Positions 32,374-40,692 of a stretch of 64,000 nt of DNA are shown one piece after another. The notes below the pieces were generated by a model. That model did no database searches, was not told where the DNA came from, and was given only the letters and a program-made list of their open reading frames with translations. The stretch comes from VBDM01 sp035280025 (lineage in GTDB: Bacteria > Pseudomonadota > Gammaproteobacteria > Burkholderiales > SG8-39): NCBI GenBank assembly GCA_035280025.1, contig DATEGT010000195.1, positions 1-64,000 of the forward strand, written 5' to 3'. Each line of letters begins with the position of its first letter. The first letter of the stretch is position 1. A program made the translations under genes and the position numbers.

Positions 32374-33144
32374 CTACATCACGCTGCCTTCCGCCGCCGG
32401 GTCTTGGCCGGGTTTCACGAACTTCAGCGCGAATTCGTCCACCGGCGTCTGCGGCCGGAACACGACCGTGTCGCGCAGGTCTCCGGGATTACGCAGGAAA
32501 TTCCCTTCCTCGACCAACTTGAACCCTGCCGCTTCGATTTCCCTGCGCAACGTGGACTCCTCGATCCGATGCAGGGTCTTCGCCACGCCGGTCCCCGCCC
32601 CCGGCTGCGCGGAGTGGTCGGTCACCACGAGTACCCCGCCCGGTTTCAACGCGTCGAACAGTGCCCGATTCATCTTCGCCCGGTCCACCGGCATGAACGC
32701 AGTGTCGTGATACGCGAAGAAGAAGGTTACGAGGTCGAGCTGACGCGCATCGGGCGGAACCGGATCGTCGTAGTCGCGCGGTACCCGGACCACGTTGCGC
32801 ATCGCCGGGCTCCTGGCGCGCTCTTCGAACCGTTCCCGCGCCCGCGGAGACCCGGCCGGCGACTCCTGCGCGTAGACCTTCCCGCGCGGGCCGACGGCCC
32901 TGGCGAGAAGCTCCGTCGAGTACCCCGCGCCCGCGCCCATGTCGAGCACTCTCATGCCTTCACGTACCCCGGTGAAGGCAAGCAGGAGCTCCGGCTTGCG
33001 CCTTACGTCCGTCTGCCGGTCGGCCTCGGAGCGATCGGGGCTCGCCACGATGGCGTGGAAGTCGGGGCGACCGCCGCTCGTCACCGTCGCGCAGCCCGCG
33101 AACACAAATATTGAGAGAAAAGCGATCCGGTGGAACTTGCTCAC
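32374..33144 (-). CDS. Exported lipoprotein-type SAM-dependent methyltransferase
   Basis: A 256-residue class I methyltransferase-fold protein (COG4798-like). The N-terminus SKFHRIAFLSIFVFAGC is a lipoprotein signal with lipobox Val-Phe-Ala-Gly-Cys, so the mature enzyme would be outside the cytoplasm, where SAM is not normally present. The core has VLDMGAGAGYSTELLARAVG (motif I), LDLVTFFFAYHDTAF and KPGGVLVVTDHSA. The start is GTG at 33142-33144 after AAAGGAG. The substrate is unknown. It is 19 bp downstream of an enoyl-CoA hydratase gene on the same strand. Confidence 0.8.
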   Translation of the reverse strand: MSKFHRIAFLSIFVFAGCATVTSGGRPDFHAIVASPDRSEADRQTDVRRKPELLLAFTGVREGMRVLDMGAGAGYSTELLARAVGPRGKVYAQESPAGSPRARERFEERARSPAMRNVVRVPRDYDDPVPPDARQLDLVTFFFAYHDTAFMPVDRAKMNRALFDALKPGGVLVVTDHSAQPGAGTGVAKTLHRIEESTLRREIEAAGFKLVEEGNFLRNPGDLRDTVVFRPQTPVDEFALKFVKPGQDPAAEGSVM

Positions 33145-33163
33145 GATGCTCCTTTGGTCTTGG

Positions 33164-33955
33164 TCAGCGTCCTTCGAATTTGGGCGCGCGTTTCTCGTCG
33201 AACGCGCGCAAGCCTTCTCTGCGGTCTTCAGTCCCCACGAGGCGCTCGTAGGCTTCAATCTCGAGCTCCATCCCCGATTCGAGGTCGCGGCGCAGGCCCT
33301 GGTGGATCGCGTGCTTCGCCTGCCGCACGGCAAGAGGAGCCAGGGAGGCTACGCGCTCGGCAACTTGCAGGGCTTCCTGGACGACCGTCGCGGGGTCGCA
33401 CAGCCTGTTGACCAGCCCCCAGGCGAGGGCTTCTTCAGCCGAGAAAGGACGCGCCGACAGGATCAGCTCCTTGGCGCGTCGCTCGCCCACGACACGGGGC
33501 AAGGTCTGCGTGCCGCCGCCACCGGGCATTATTCCGAGCGCGACCTCGGTGAGCGCAAACCTCGCCGTGGTGGAGGCGTAGGCAAAATCGCAATGCAGGA
33601 CGAGCTCCAGTCCGCCCGCGTAAGCGGCTCCATTGACCGCGGCGACCACCGGGATCGGGCAATCGCGCACGGCGCGAAACATGCGCTCGAAGACCTGATG
33701 CTGCAAGCGCCATTGCTCGTCGCTGAACGCCCTGCGCTCCTTCAGATCGGCCCCGGCGCAGAACGCCTTTTCTCCCGCCCCCGTGATGACCACGCAGCGG
33801 TACGGCTGTTCGGCCCGGAAGCCTTCGAAAAGTTCACACAACTCGATCGCGGCCTGCGTGTTGAACGCGTTGGCGACCGCCGGACGATCGAGCGTCGCCA
33901 GAAGCGTGCCGTTCGGCCTGTGCTCGACCCGGAGCGTCTCGCGCGTCCTGTCCAT
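33164..33955 (-). CDS. Enoyl-CoA hydratase/isomerase family protein
   Basis: A crotonase-fold enzyme of 263 residues that hydrates an enoyl-CoA in acid or amino-acid breakdown. The first substrate-binding loop is FCAGADLKERR, and the oxyanion hole and both usual catalytic glutamates are present (YAGGLELVLHCDF and LTEVALGIMPGGGGTQ). The sequence is close to the methylglutaconyl-CoA hydratase group, but the exact substrate cannot be told. It precedes the lipoprotein methyltransferase gene and follows the secreted protein gene by 43 bp. Confidence 0.85.
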   Translation of the reverse strand: MDRTRETLRVEHRPNGTLLATLDRPAVANAFNTQAAIELCELFEGFRAEQPYRCVVITGAGEKAFCAGADLKERRAFSDEQWRLQHQVFERMFRAVRDCPIPVVAAVNGAAYAGGLELVLHCDFAYASTTARFALTEVALGIMPGGGGTQTLPRVVGERRAKELILSARPFSAEEALAWGLVNRLCDPATVVQEALQVAERVASLAPLAVRQAKHAIHQGLRRDLESGMELEIEAYERLVGTEDRREGLRAFDEKRAPKFEGR

Positions 33956-33998
33956 GTTCCCCCGCCCCGGGGCGGCCTGCGGCGGGAGGTCGGCCGCT

Positions 33999-34604
33999 CT
34001 AGTTGGCCGGCTTCACGCCGTCCTTGCTCACCGAGACGGCCGGAGCCGACAAGGTCCCGTCGGCTGCAACCTGCGCTCCGATGACGACATAGGCTCCCGG
34101 CACGACCATGGAGTGGTCGCCCGGCAAAGCGACGAAGATGGGCGCGTTCTGCGGAACGTGCACCTTCTGGCTCCCGCCCTTGTATTCCAGCGTCAGATCG
34201 CGGCCGTTCGATGTCGTGACCGTACCGGCCACGATGGCGTTGGTCATCAGGGAACCCGGCTCGAGATCCCAAGGCATGTGCCCTTCGGGAACCTGGCCGC
34301 GGCGGTCGGGGGTAAACACCTGAACCGAGATCGCCTCGAGCGTGCCGTCGGCGCGTTTTCTGGACGCCGGGCCGACGAAATCACCGGGCTTGATGTCTGC
34401 CAGGGTCAGCGCCTTGGCGTAGCGCACGCCGAAATCCGGCTTTAGGTTGATCTTCAGGTTGCTCCCGTCGCGCGACTTGACCGACAGGACGTTGCCGTCG
34501 AGAGCAGTAACGGTGCCGCGGACAAACACGCGCTTTTGGGCATGCACTGCCGTGCTCGCAAGCGCTAGCGCTCCGGCGATGAAAAGAACTGCGGACTTCT
34601 TCAT
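33999..34604 (-). CDS. Secreted beta-rich protein of unknown function
   Basis: A 201-residue protein with a signal peptide (MKKSAVLFIAGALALASTAVHA). The mature part consists of short beta-strand stretches in two similar halves: VRGTVTALDGNVLSVKSRDG with LADIKPGDFVGPAS, and VAGTVTTSNGRDLTLEYKGG with PGAYVVIGAQV. This suggests two small OB-like domains. I recognise no named family with certainty. The ATG at 34602-34604 follows AAGGAGGA. The 143 bp upstream, up to the amidohydrolase stop, hold no gene. Confidence 0.7.
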   Translation of the reverse strand: MKKSAVLFIAGALALASTAVHAQKRVFVRGTVTALDGNVLSVKSRDGSNLKINLKPDFGVRYAKALTLADIKPGDFVGPASRKRADGTLEAISVQVFTPDRRGQVPEGHMPWDLEPGSLMTNAIVAGTVTTSNGRDLTLEYKGGSQKVHVPQNAPIFVALPGDHSMVVPGAYVVIGAQVAADGTLSAPAVSVSKDGVKPAN

Positions 34605-34747
34605 GGTCTTGAATCCTCCTTGAGTGGCCGGTATCAGCCTGCCCGCCCCATCCGGGGGGACGATTGGGTTAACGCGATCTGCCCCTCCGCCATTCCGGGG
34701 CACCGCAACTATTCTGACAGATGCGGGGCCGGTCGTCCGTCGCCGGG

Positions 34748-35749
34748 CTAGAGATTCAGCAGCCGCCGTGCGTTTTCGTCCACTATGCTCCGCTTCGCCG
34801 TGTCGTCGAGCCGCGGATGCGCGGTCACGATTTCGACCGGCTTCTCGTAGGCGATGGGAAAGCAGTAGTCGCTGCCCATGAGGACCCGGTCGGCGCCGAT
34901 CACTTGCACCAAGTAAGTCAGCACGTGGTCTGAGTAGCCGACCGTATCGTAGTAGAAGCGGCGGAGGTAGTCGACCGGCGCGTGCTTGGTGTGTTTCAGG
35001 TCGGCGCGCTTCTCCCAGCCCCGGTTGAGGCGTCCCACCAACCACGGGAATGCCCCCCCCGAGTGGGGAAGGCAGACGACGAGCTTCGGAAGGCGATCGA
35101 GGACGCCGCCGAAGATCAGGTGGGCGGCGGCAATCGCCGATTCGAAGGGGTTGCCCAGAAGGTTGGTCAGGTAGTAGCTGCTCAGGCGCTGGTGTCCGAT
35201 CACCTCCACCGGATGCAGAAAGAGGGGAAGACCGCTCGCCTCGATGCGCTCGAAAACGGGCAGAAACGCCTGGTCGGAGAGGTCCTTCCCGAGCACCTGG
35301 GTCGCGACGTAGAACCCGCGGATGCCAGGCAGTCCCGCAGCGCGTTCAACCTCCCTGATCGCGAGGTCCGGCTCGTGCATCGGCAAGGTGGCCAAGCCGA
35401 CCAAACGTTTCGGGTTGCTTTCGTGCGCCCGCGCGAGCGCATCGTTATAGGTCTCGCTGACGCGCTGTCCCAGGCTTCCCTTCGCCCAGTACACCATCGG
35501 CTGGGAAAGCGACAGCGCCTGGACTTCGACGCCCTGCTCGTCCATCGCGTGCAGCCTCGTGTCCAGATCGATGAACTTGGGGCCGACCGGGCCGGTCACC
35601 AAGTGTCCGTGCTTGAACTGCGGTCCTTTGCCTTCGATGATCTTGTATTCGAACCCGTGGCTAGGCCCGTGCTTCTCGATCAGATCGAGGAAACTCTGCG
35701 GAAAGTAGTGCGAGTGAACGTCGATTGCGCGATGCGCGTGCCGGCTCAT
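34748..35749 (-). CDS. Amidohydrolase-2 family protein (ACMSD-like decarboxylase)
   Basis: A 333-residue metal-dependent TIM barrel like aminocarboxymuconate-semialdehyde and resorcylate decarboxylases. The metal-binding HxH is in IDVHSHYF (His11 and His13), further ligands are in LPLFLHPVE and LVVCLPHSGGAFPW, and the final Asp is in VLMGSDYCFP. Members split non-oxidatively a carboxyl group from a ring acid or hydrolyse a related bond. It is divergent from a set of catabolic genes (alpha/beta hydrolase, dehydrogenase, UbiD), which suggests aromatic-acid breakdown. Confidence 0.85.
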   Translation of the reverse strand: MSRHAHRAIDVHSHYFPQSFLDLIEKHGPSHGFEYKIIEGKGPQFKHGHLVTGPVGPKFIDLDTRLHAMDEQGVEVQALSLSQPMVYWAKGSLGQRVSETYNDALARAHESNPKRLVGLATLPMHEPDLAIREVERAAGLPGIRGFYVATQVLGKDLSDQAFLPVFERIEASGLPLFLHPVEVIGHQRLSSYYLTNLLGNPFESAIAAAHLIFGGVLDRLPKLVVCLPHSGGAFPWLVGRLNRGWEKRADLKHTKHAPVDYLRRFYYDTVGYSDHVLTYLVQVIGADRVLMGSDYCFPIAYEKPVEIVTAHPRLDDTAKRSIVDENARRLLNL

Positions 35750-35798
35750 GCGACTCCCTTTTTTGTTCTGATTTTACCGCGCCGAACAGCGCCGCACC

Positions 35799-35804
35799 TA
35801 TAAT
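35799..35804 (+). promoter_or_regulatory. Perfect TATAAT -10 box before the alpha/beta hydrolase gene
   Basis: TATAAT lies 29 bp before the ATG at 35834. No good -35 box is at the right distance, so an activator may be needed. The same 84-bp divergent gap has a TAAAAT (35771-35776, minus strand) that could serve the amidohydrolase gene. Confidence 0.4.
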
Positions 35805-35833
35805 TCTCGTACGCCGTATCAGGGGAACCGGGA

Positions 35834-36697
35834 ATGGAAGAGCGCATCAGCTTCACGTCCGAAGGGCTAAGGCTCTCCGGCATCCTTCACCTTCCGGAGG
35901 CGCGCGGCAAGCGGCGGGCGGCCTTTCTGGTCCTGCACGGATTCGGGAGCAACAAGGACGGGGGCGGCGGGAAAGCGGTGGCCGGCCTGCTGAGCGGCCT
36001 GGGCTACGCGGCCCTGCGCTTCGATTTTCGCGGTTGCGGCGAGAGCGAGGGGGAACGCGGGCGCGTCATCTGCATGGAGCAAGTCAAAGACACGCGAAAC
36101 GCGCTGTCGTTTCTCGCGAGCCGCGCCGAGATCCATCCGCAGCGCATCGGCGTGATCGGACAGAGCTTCGGCGCTGCGGTCGCGGTCTACTCGGCGGGCG
36201 TGGATTGCCGCGTTGCGGCGTGTATCTCGTCGGGCGGCTGGGGCGATGGCGCGAAGAAGTTCCGCAGGCAGCACGCCTCGCCCAGAGCCTGGGCGAAATT
36301 CGGCAAGATGATGAAGGAGGGACGGCGCCGCCGGCGCTCCGGTGAATCCCTGATGGTGCCGCGTTATGACATTGTTCCCATCCCGCCGCGCCTGCGCGGC
36401 AACCTCGCGCCGGGTTCGATCATGGAGTTTCCTTTCGACGTCGTCGAGAGCATGTACGCATTCAATGCCAACGACGTTGTGGGGAGAATCGCGCCCAGGC
36501 CGCTGCTCCTGCTGCATTCGGCGAGCGACTCCGTGACGCCCACCGAGCAATCCGTCGAGCTCTTCGCTCGCGCCGGAAAGCCTACCGATCTCCACCTGAT
36601 CGCCGACGTCGATCATTTCATGTTCTCTGAAGGCAACACGCTGGTGCTCGAGCTCACGCGCAATTGGCTCGACAAGCACTTCCCCGCGGAAGTCTGA
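35834..36697 (+). CDS. Alpha/beta hydrolase
   Basis: A 287-residue alpha/beta-fold hydrolase. The oxyanion-type loop is VLHGFGSNKDGGGG, the nucleophile elbow is IGQSFGAAVA (Gly-Gln-Ser-Phe-Gly), the acid is probably Asp in LHSASDSVTP and the base His in DVDHFMF. This closely follows the pattern of dipeptidyl-peptidase-like or acylglycerol hydrolases. The substrate is unknown. It is the first gene of a three-gene plus-strand set with an Ldh-family dehydrogenase and UbiD. Confidence 0.85.
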   Translation: MEERISFTSEGLRLSGILHLPEARGKRRAAFLVLHGFGSNKDGGGGKAVAGLLSGLGYAALRFDFRGCGESEGERGRVICMEQVKDTRNALSFLASRAEIHPQRIGVIGQSFGAAVAVYSAGVDCRVAACISSGGWGDGAKKFRRQHASPRAWAKFGKMMKEGRRRRRSGESLMVPRYDIVPIPPRLRGNLAPGSIMEFPFDVVESMYAFNANDVVGRIAPRPLLLLHSASDSVTPTEQSVELFARAGKPTDLHLIADVDHFMFSEGNTLVLELTRNWLDKHFPAEV

Positions 36698-36705
36698 AAG
36701 GGCGC

Positions 36706-37776
36706 ATGACCGCGCCCCGAGGCCGCGCCGAGCGCGCGAGGGAGACCGTGACGGCCGAGGCCCTGACGCGCTTTTCGACCGACGTCTTTTCGCGCGCCGG
36801 CCTGGAACGGTCCGACGCGGCGATCGTGGCCGAGGTCCTCGTCTGGGCGAACTTGCGCGGCATCGACACGCACGGCGTGCTGCGCATACCGCGCTACGTC
36901 GAGCTGATCGAGAGCGGCGACATGAATCCCCGTCCTGCGATCCGCATTCGAACTGAAACCCCCGCTGCGGTCCTCGTCGAGGCCGACCGCGCGGCGGGTC
37001 CGGTGGCGATGATGCGCGGCGTCGCCGAGGCGGTGCGCAAGGCTCGCGACGCCGGCGTCGGCCTCGCTCTGGTGCGCGCCACCACGCATACCGCCGCGCT
37101 CGGATACTACACGCTGAAGATCGCCGGGGAAGGAATGGCCGGAATCGCGCTCGCAGGTTCCTGGCCCAACGTGATCTACCACGGCGCACGCGCCGCCGGC
37201 GTGTCCACCAGCCCGATCTCGATCGCTGTTCCGGGCGGCGCGCCCGTGGTTCTGGACATGGCGACCAGCCTGGTCTCGATGGGCAAGCTGAATCAGGCGA
37301 AGAAGGCCGGGAAACCCATCCCGGAAGGATGGGCTCTCGACGCAAAGGGCAATCCGACGACCGATCCGGAGGCGGCGCAGACGCCGCTGCCCATGGGCGG
37401 CGCCAAGGGCTCGGGCCTGTCCTTCATGGTCGAATGCCTTGCCAGCCTCATCACGTCCAATCCTCTGCTCGCGGAATCGCTGGAAGGCACGCCGGCGGGC
37501 GCGCGGCACCGACAGAACGGTTTCGTGATGGCGATCGATCTCGCGCCGTTCGGCGATCTGGCGCACTTCAGGCACGAGGTTGACCGTCTGGTCAAGGTAC
37601 TGAAGGCCCTGCCGCGCGCCGGGAGCACCGAGGAGATCCTCGTGCCCGGCGAGCGTGGTGCCCGAACCCTGCGCGAGCGCAGCCGAGAGGGCATCCCGCT
37701 TCCGCCCGCAGTGCGCGAAGAGCTCCGCGCGTTGGCGGAAAAACTGGGCGTGGCGATGTTCTCTTCCTCGCGTTGA
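36706..37776 (+). CDS. Ldh-family oxidoreductase (malate/L-sulfolactate/ureidoglycolate dehydrogenase type)
   Basis: A 356-residue NAD(P)-dependent 2-hydroxy-acid dehydrogenase of the family unrelated to classic LDH. Family segments are NLRGIDTHGVLRIPRYVEL with the catalytic His, ATTHTAALGYYTLKIAGEGMAGIAL, VLDMATSLVSMGKL and GGAKGSGLSFMVECLAS. The ATG at 36706 follows GAAAGGG. It starts eight bases after the hydrolase gene. The acid it oxidises is not predictable from sequence. Confidence 0.88.
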   Translation: MTAPRGRAERARETVTAEALTRFSTDVFSRAGLERSDAAIVAEVLVWANLRGIDTHGVLRIPRYVELIESGDMNPRPAIRIRTETPAAVLVEADRAAGPVAMMRGVAEAVRKARDAGVGLALVRATTHTAALGYYTLKIAGEGMAGIALAGSWPNVIYHGARAAGVSTSPISIAVPGGAPVVLDMATSLVSMGKLNQAKKAGKPIPEGWALDAKGNPTTDPEAAQTPLPMGGAKGSGLSFMVECLASLITSNPLLAESLEGTPAGARHRQNGFVMAIDLAPFGDLAHFRHEVDRLVKVLKALPRAGSTEEILVPGERGARTLRERSREGIPLPPAVREELRALAEKLGVAMFSSSR

Positions 37777-37805
37777 TATACTGCGTGCCCCGAAAGCAAA
37801 GGACC

Positions 37806-39473
37806 ATGGAGAAAAGAACCAAGCCCGAGAAGAGCGCAAGCGCCGCAGCGCGCGGGTACCCCGATCTGCACGAGCACTTGGAGGCGTTGGACCGCGCCGG
37901 GCTGCTCGTCATCGTCGACCGGCAGATCAACAAGGACACCGAAATGCACCCCTTGGTGCGGTGGCAGTTCCGCGGCGGCATCGAGGAGCCCGACCGGAAG
38001 GCCTTCCTTTTCAACCGGGTGGTCGACAGCAAGAAGCGGAAGTACGACATCCCCGTCGTCGTCGGCGCGCTCGCCGCGAGCCGCGAGATCTACCGGATCG
38101 GCATGGGCTGCCCGCTCGACAAGATCAACGAGACCTGGATGCGGGCCGTGGCGAAGCCCATCGCGCCGCGGATCGTCGAGCGAGCGCCGTGCCACGAAAT
38201 CGTCATCGAGGGAGACGAGCTCGACAAGCCCGGCAAGGGCCTTGATTCGCTGCCGATCCCGATCTCGACGCCGGGCTGGGACATCGCCCCTTTTACGACG
38301 CTGTCGCAGTACATCACCAAGGATCCCGACAGCGGCGTGCAGAACATGGGCATCTACCGGGGGCAGGTCAAGGCGCAGCGGCGCCTGGGCATGAATCCCT
38401 CCCTGGAGCTGAGGCCGGGCATATACGCGCATTGGGAGAAGATGAGGGCGCGAGGAAAGAAGCTGCCCGCCGCGGTCATTCTGGGCGCACCGCCCTGCGT
38501 CGCGTTCACCTCCGCGCAAAAGGTGCCCGAGTCGCTCGACGAGCTCCACGTCGCCGGCGGCCTCGTAGGCTCGCCGATCAACGTGGTGAAAGCGAGGACG
38601 GTCGACCTGCTCGTGCCCGCGGAGGCCGAAATCGTGGTCGAGGGCTACATCGACACCGAGTACCTCGAACCCGAGGCGCCCTTCGGGGAGTCGCACGGCC
38701 ACGTGAACCTGCAGGAGTACAACGCGTTCATGGAGGTGACCTGCATCACCCGGCGCAAGGACGCCATCCTCACCTCGATCATCTCGCAGGTAACGCCTAG
38801 CGAATCGAGCCTCATCAAGCGCGTGGCGCTCGAGCCGCTCTTCACCCAACACCTGCGCGGCACGCTCGGCATCCTGGGTGTGAAGCGCGTGTCGATGCAC
38901 GAACCGCTCACCAACCTGCGGAAAGTCGTGGTGATCGTGATGGACCGCAAGACCCCCCCCACCGAGGTGTGGCGCGCTCTCTACGGCGCGGCTTCGTGGA
39001 ACCGCGCCGCGGGCAAGTACGTCGTCGCGGTCAACGAGGATATCGACCCGGACAACGCCGATGCCCTCCTGTGGGCGATGTCGTACCGGGCCAACCCTGC
39101 GCTCGACCTGCAGATACTGCGCCACCGCGACCAAGGACACGGTCCGCGGAGCAAGCGCAACGGCGGCGAAGATGCCTCGGTGCTGATCGACGCGACGATG
39201 AAGGAGGATTTCCCGCCGATCTCGCTGCCGAAACGCGAATACATGGAGCATGCGAAGGCGATCTGGGACGAGCTCGGGTTGCCGAAGCTCAAACCCGAGG
39301 CACCGTGGTTCGGGTATTCGCTCGGCGAGTGGTCAGACGATCTGGAGCGCGCGGCCGAGCTCGCGGTGAAGGGAGACTATTTCGAAACGGGGAAGACGCT
39401 CGTCAAGCGACGGCGCAAAGACGTCAAAATGAACACCGAAGTGCGCGACGTCGACGCGCCGAAGAAAGCATAG
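37806..39473 (+). CDS. UbiD-family decarboxylase
   Basis: A 555-residue member of the UbiD family, which uses prenylated FMN (made by UbiX) to add or remove CO2 on aromatic or alpha,beta-unsaturated acids. Family features are NMGIYRGQVKAQRRLGMNP, AHWEKMRARGKKLPAAVILGAPP, VDLLVPAEAEIVVEGYID with the catalytic Glu region and EAPFGESHGHVN, and the C-terminal SVLIDATMKEDFPP. The ATG at 37806 follows AAAGGACC; a TTG at 37773 overlapping the previous stop as TTGA is less likely. UbiX is not in the window. Substrate unknown; it is too different in context for the ubiquinone-pathway UbiD. Confidence 0.88.
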   Translation: MEKRTKPEKSASAAARGYPDLHEHLEALDRAGLLVIVDRQINKDTEMHPLVRWQFRGGIEEPDRKAFLFNRVVDSKKRKYDIPVVVGALAASREIYRIGMGCPLDKINETWMRAVAKPIAPRIVERAPCHEIVIEGDELDKPGKGLDSLPIPISTPGWDIAPFTTLSQYITKDPDSGVQNMGIYRGQVKAQRRLGMNPSLELRPGIYAHWEKMRARGKKLPAAVILGAPPCVAFTSAQKVPESLDELHVAGGLVGSPINVVKARTVDLLVPAEAEIVVEGYIDTEYLEPEAPFGESHGHVNLQEYNAFMEVTCITRRKDAILTSIISQVTPSESSLIKRVALEPLFTQHLRGTLGILGVKRVSMHEPLTNLRKVVVIVMDRKTPPTEVWRALYGAASWNRAAGKYVVAVNEDIDPDNADALLWAMSYRANPALDLQILRHRDQGHGPRSKRNGGEDASVLIDATMKEDFPPISLPKREYMEHAKAIWDELGLPKLKPEAPWFGYSLGEWSDDLERAAELAVKGDYFETGKTLVKRRRKDVKMNTEVRDVDAPKKA

Positions 39474-39488
39474 CCAGTCGCAAGCGCG

Positions 39489-39564
39489 TGGTGCCGGGCA
39501 GAGGATTCGAACCCCCGACCGTCGCATTACAAATGCGCTGCTCTACCAGCTGAGCTAGCCCGGC
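39489..39564 (-). tRNA. tRNA-Thr (anticodon TGT), CCA encoded
   Basis: A complete 73-nt tRNA plus encoded CCA. The acceptor stem GCCGGGC/GCCCGGC pairs fully, the D-arm reads GCTCAGCTGGTAGAGC, the anticodon loop TTTGTAA holds TGT, and the T-arm has GTTCGAATCC. The first anticodon-stem pair (27-43) is a G-A mismatch. It lies between the UbiD gene and sspB, on the minus strand as the last element of the sspAB group. Confidence 0.96.
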
Positions 39565-39594
39565 GCCGCGACCATTATACGGCGGCGCCGCGGC

Positions 39595-40017
39595 CTACTT
39601 GATCCGCCTCAGTGCCGGCCGGCTCCCGGGTCTGGGAGGATCGTTCGGGTCTGGCATGGCGGCCCCGGCTTCGCGCGCGCCTTCCTCGCCCGCGTCCTCG
39701 CGGCCGAACGACATGCCGTGCCCGGTTTCGCGGGCGTAGATGGCCGTGACCGCCTTGACGGGAATGACGAGATCCTTCGCGACTCCCGAAAACCGGGTAG
39801 AGCACTCGATGACCTCGTTGCCCATCTTCAAACGGTTAGCGGCGAGCGGACCGATGTTGAGGACGATCTGCCCGTCTCGCACGTGCTCCGCCGGAACGCG
39901 AGTCTGGGCGTCGACCGCCACAGAAATCTGCGGCGTATAACCGTTGTCGACGCACCATTCATACACCGCGCGCAGCAGGTACGGCTTGGTCGACGTGGGC
40001 TCGCCCGCGGACGTCAT
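39595..40017 (-). CDS. sspB: ClpXP adaptor SspB
   Basis: SspB binds ssrA-tagged peptides and delivers them to ClpXP. The 140-residue product has the peptide-binding domain (TKPYLLRAVYEWCVDNGYTPQISVAV, LNIGPLAANRLKM, RFSGVAKDLVIPVKAVTAIYARETG). It then has a flexible linker and a C-terminal tail (RPGSRPALRRIK) that docks on ClpX. The ATG overlaps the sspA stop by 4 nt. The pair follows the bc1 genes, a typical betaproteobacterial order. Confidence 0.94.
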   Translation of the reverse strand: MTSAGEPTSTKPYLLRAVYEWCVDNGYTPQISVAVDAQTRVPAEHVRDGQIVLNIGPLAANRLKMGNEVIECSTRFSGVAKDLVIPVKAVTAIYARETGHGMSFGREDAGEEGAREAGAAMPDPNDPPRPGSRPALRRIK

Positions 40018-40613
40018 TTGCGCATCACTTTTTCCGACGGCGTCAGCGCTTCGATGAACGCCGGCCGGGAGAACAGGCGCTCGGCATACTTCATGAGGGG
40101 CGCTCCCGCCTTCGGCAGGGATATTCCGTAGTAGTCGAGGCGCCACAGCAGGGGGCTGATCGCGACGTCGAGCATGGAGAATTCGTCCCCGAGCATGTAT
40201 TTCTGCTTGGTGAAGACCGGCGCCATCTGGGTGAGCTGATCTGCGACGTGCTGCCGCGCGCGATCCTGCTGCTTCTGGTTGCCGTTTTCCAGCGTCTCGA
40301 TATGGTCGAAGAGTTCCTTCTCGAACTGGAACAGGAACAGCCGCGCACGCGCGCGCATCACCGGATCCGCGGGCATGAGTTGGGGGTGCGGAAAACGTTC
40401 GTCGATGTATTCGTTGATGATGTTGGCTTCGTAGAGGATGAGATCGCGCTCGACCAGCACGGGCAGCCTGTTGTACGGATTCATCACCGCGATGTCTTCC
40501 GGCTTGTTGTACATGTCGACATCGATGATCTGAAAATCCATCCCTTTCTCGTACAGCACGATGCGGCACCGCTGCGAGAACGGATCGGTGGTTCCTGAGT
40601 AGAGGTTCATCAT
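40014..40613 (-). CDS. sspA: Stringent starvation protein A (GST-fold RNA polymerase-associated protein)
   Basis: SspA binds RNA polymerase and affects transcription during starvation. The 199-residue glutathione-transferase-fold product begins MMNLYSGTTDPFSQRCRIVLYEKG and has NPYNRLPVLVERDLILYEANIINEYIDERFPHP. The fold lacks the usual glutathione site. Two adjacent ATGs (40610 and 40613) are possible starts with no clear ribosome site; I used the first. It is 79 bp after petC and overlaps sspB. Confidence 0.95.
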   Translation of the reverse strand: MMNLYSGTTDPFSQRCRIVLYEKGMDFQIIDVDMYNKPEDIAVMNPYNRLPVLVERDLILYEANIINEYIDERFPHPQLMPADPVMRARARLFLFQFEKELFDHIETLENGNQKQQDRARQHVADQLTQMAPVFTKQKYMLGDEFSMLDVAISPLLWRLDYYGISLPKAGAPLMKYAERLFSRPAFIEALTPSEKVMRK

Positions 40614-40692
40614 ATTGGCTTACCCGTTCGGGCGGTTGCAGATGAAAAAGGCGCGGACGCCCCGCGCCCGCGCCCCGGGGACGGCGTTCCCT

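Noticed and set aside
37773..37805. Upstream TTG start for the UbiD gene that would overlap the dehydrogenase stop as TTGA
   Set aside because: The coupling pattern is tempting, but the ATG at 37806 has a clear AAAGGA site; the extra 11 residues are not family-like.
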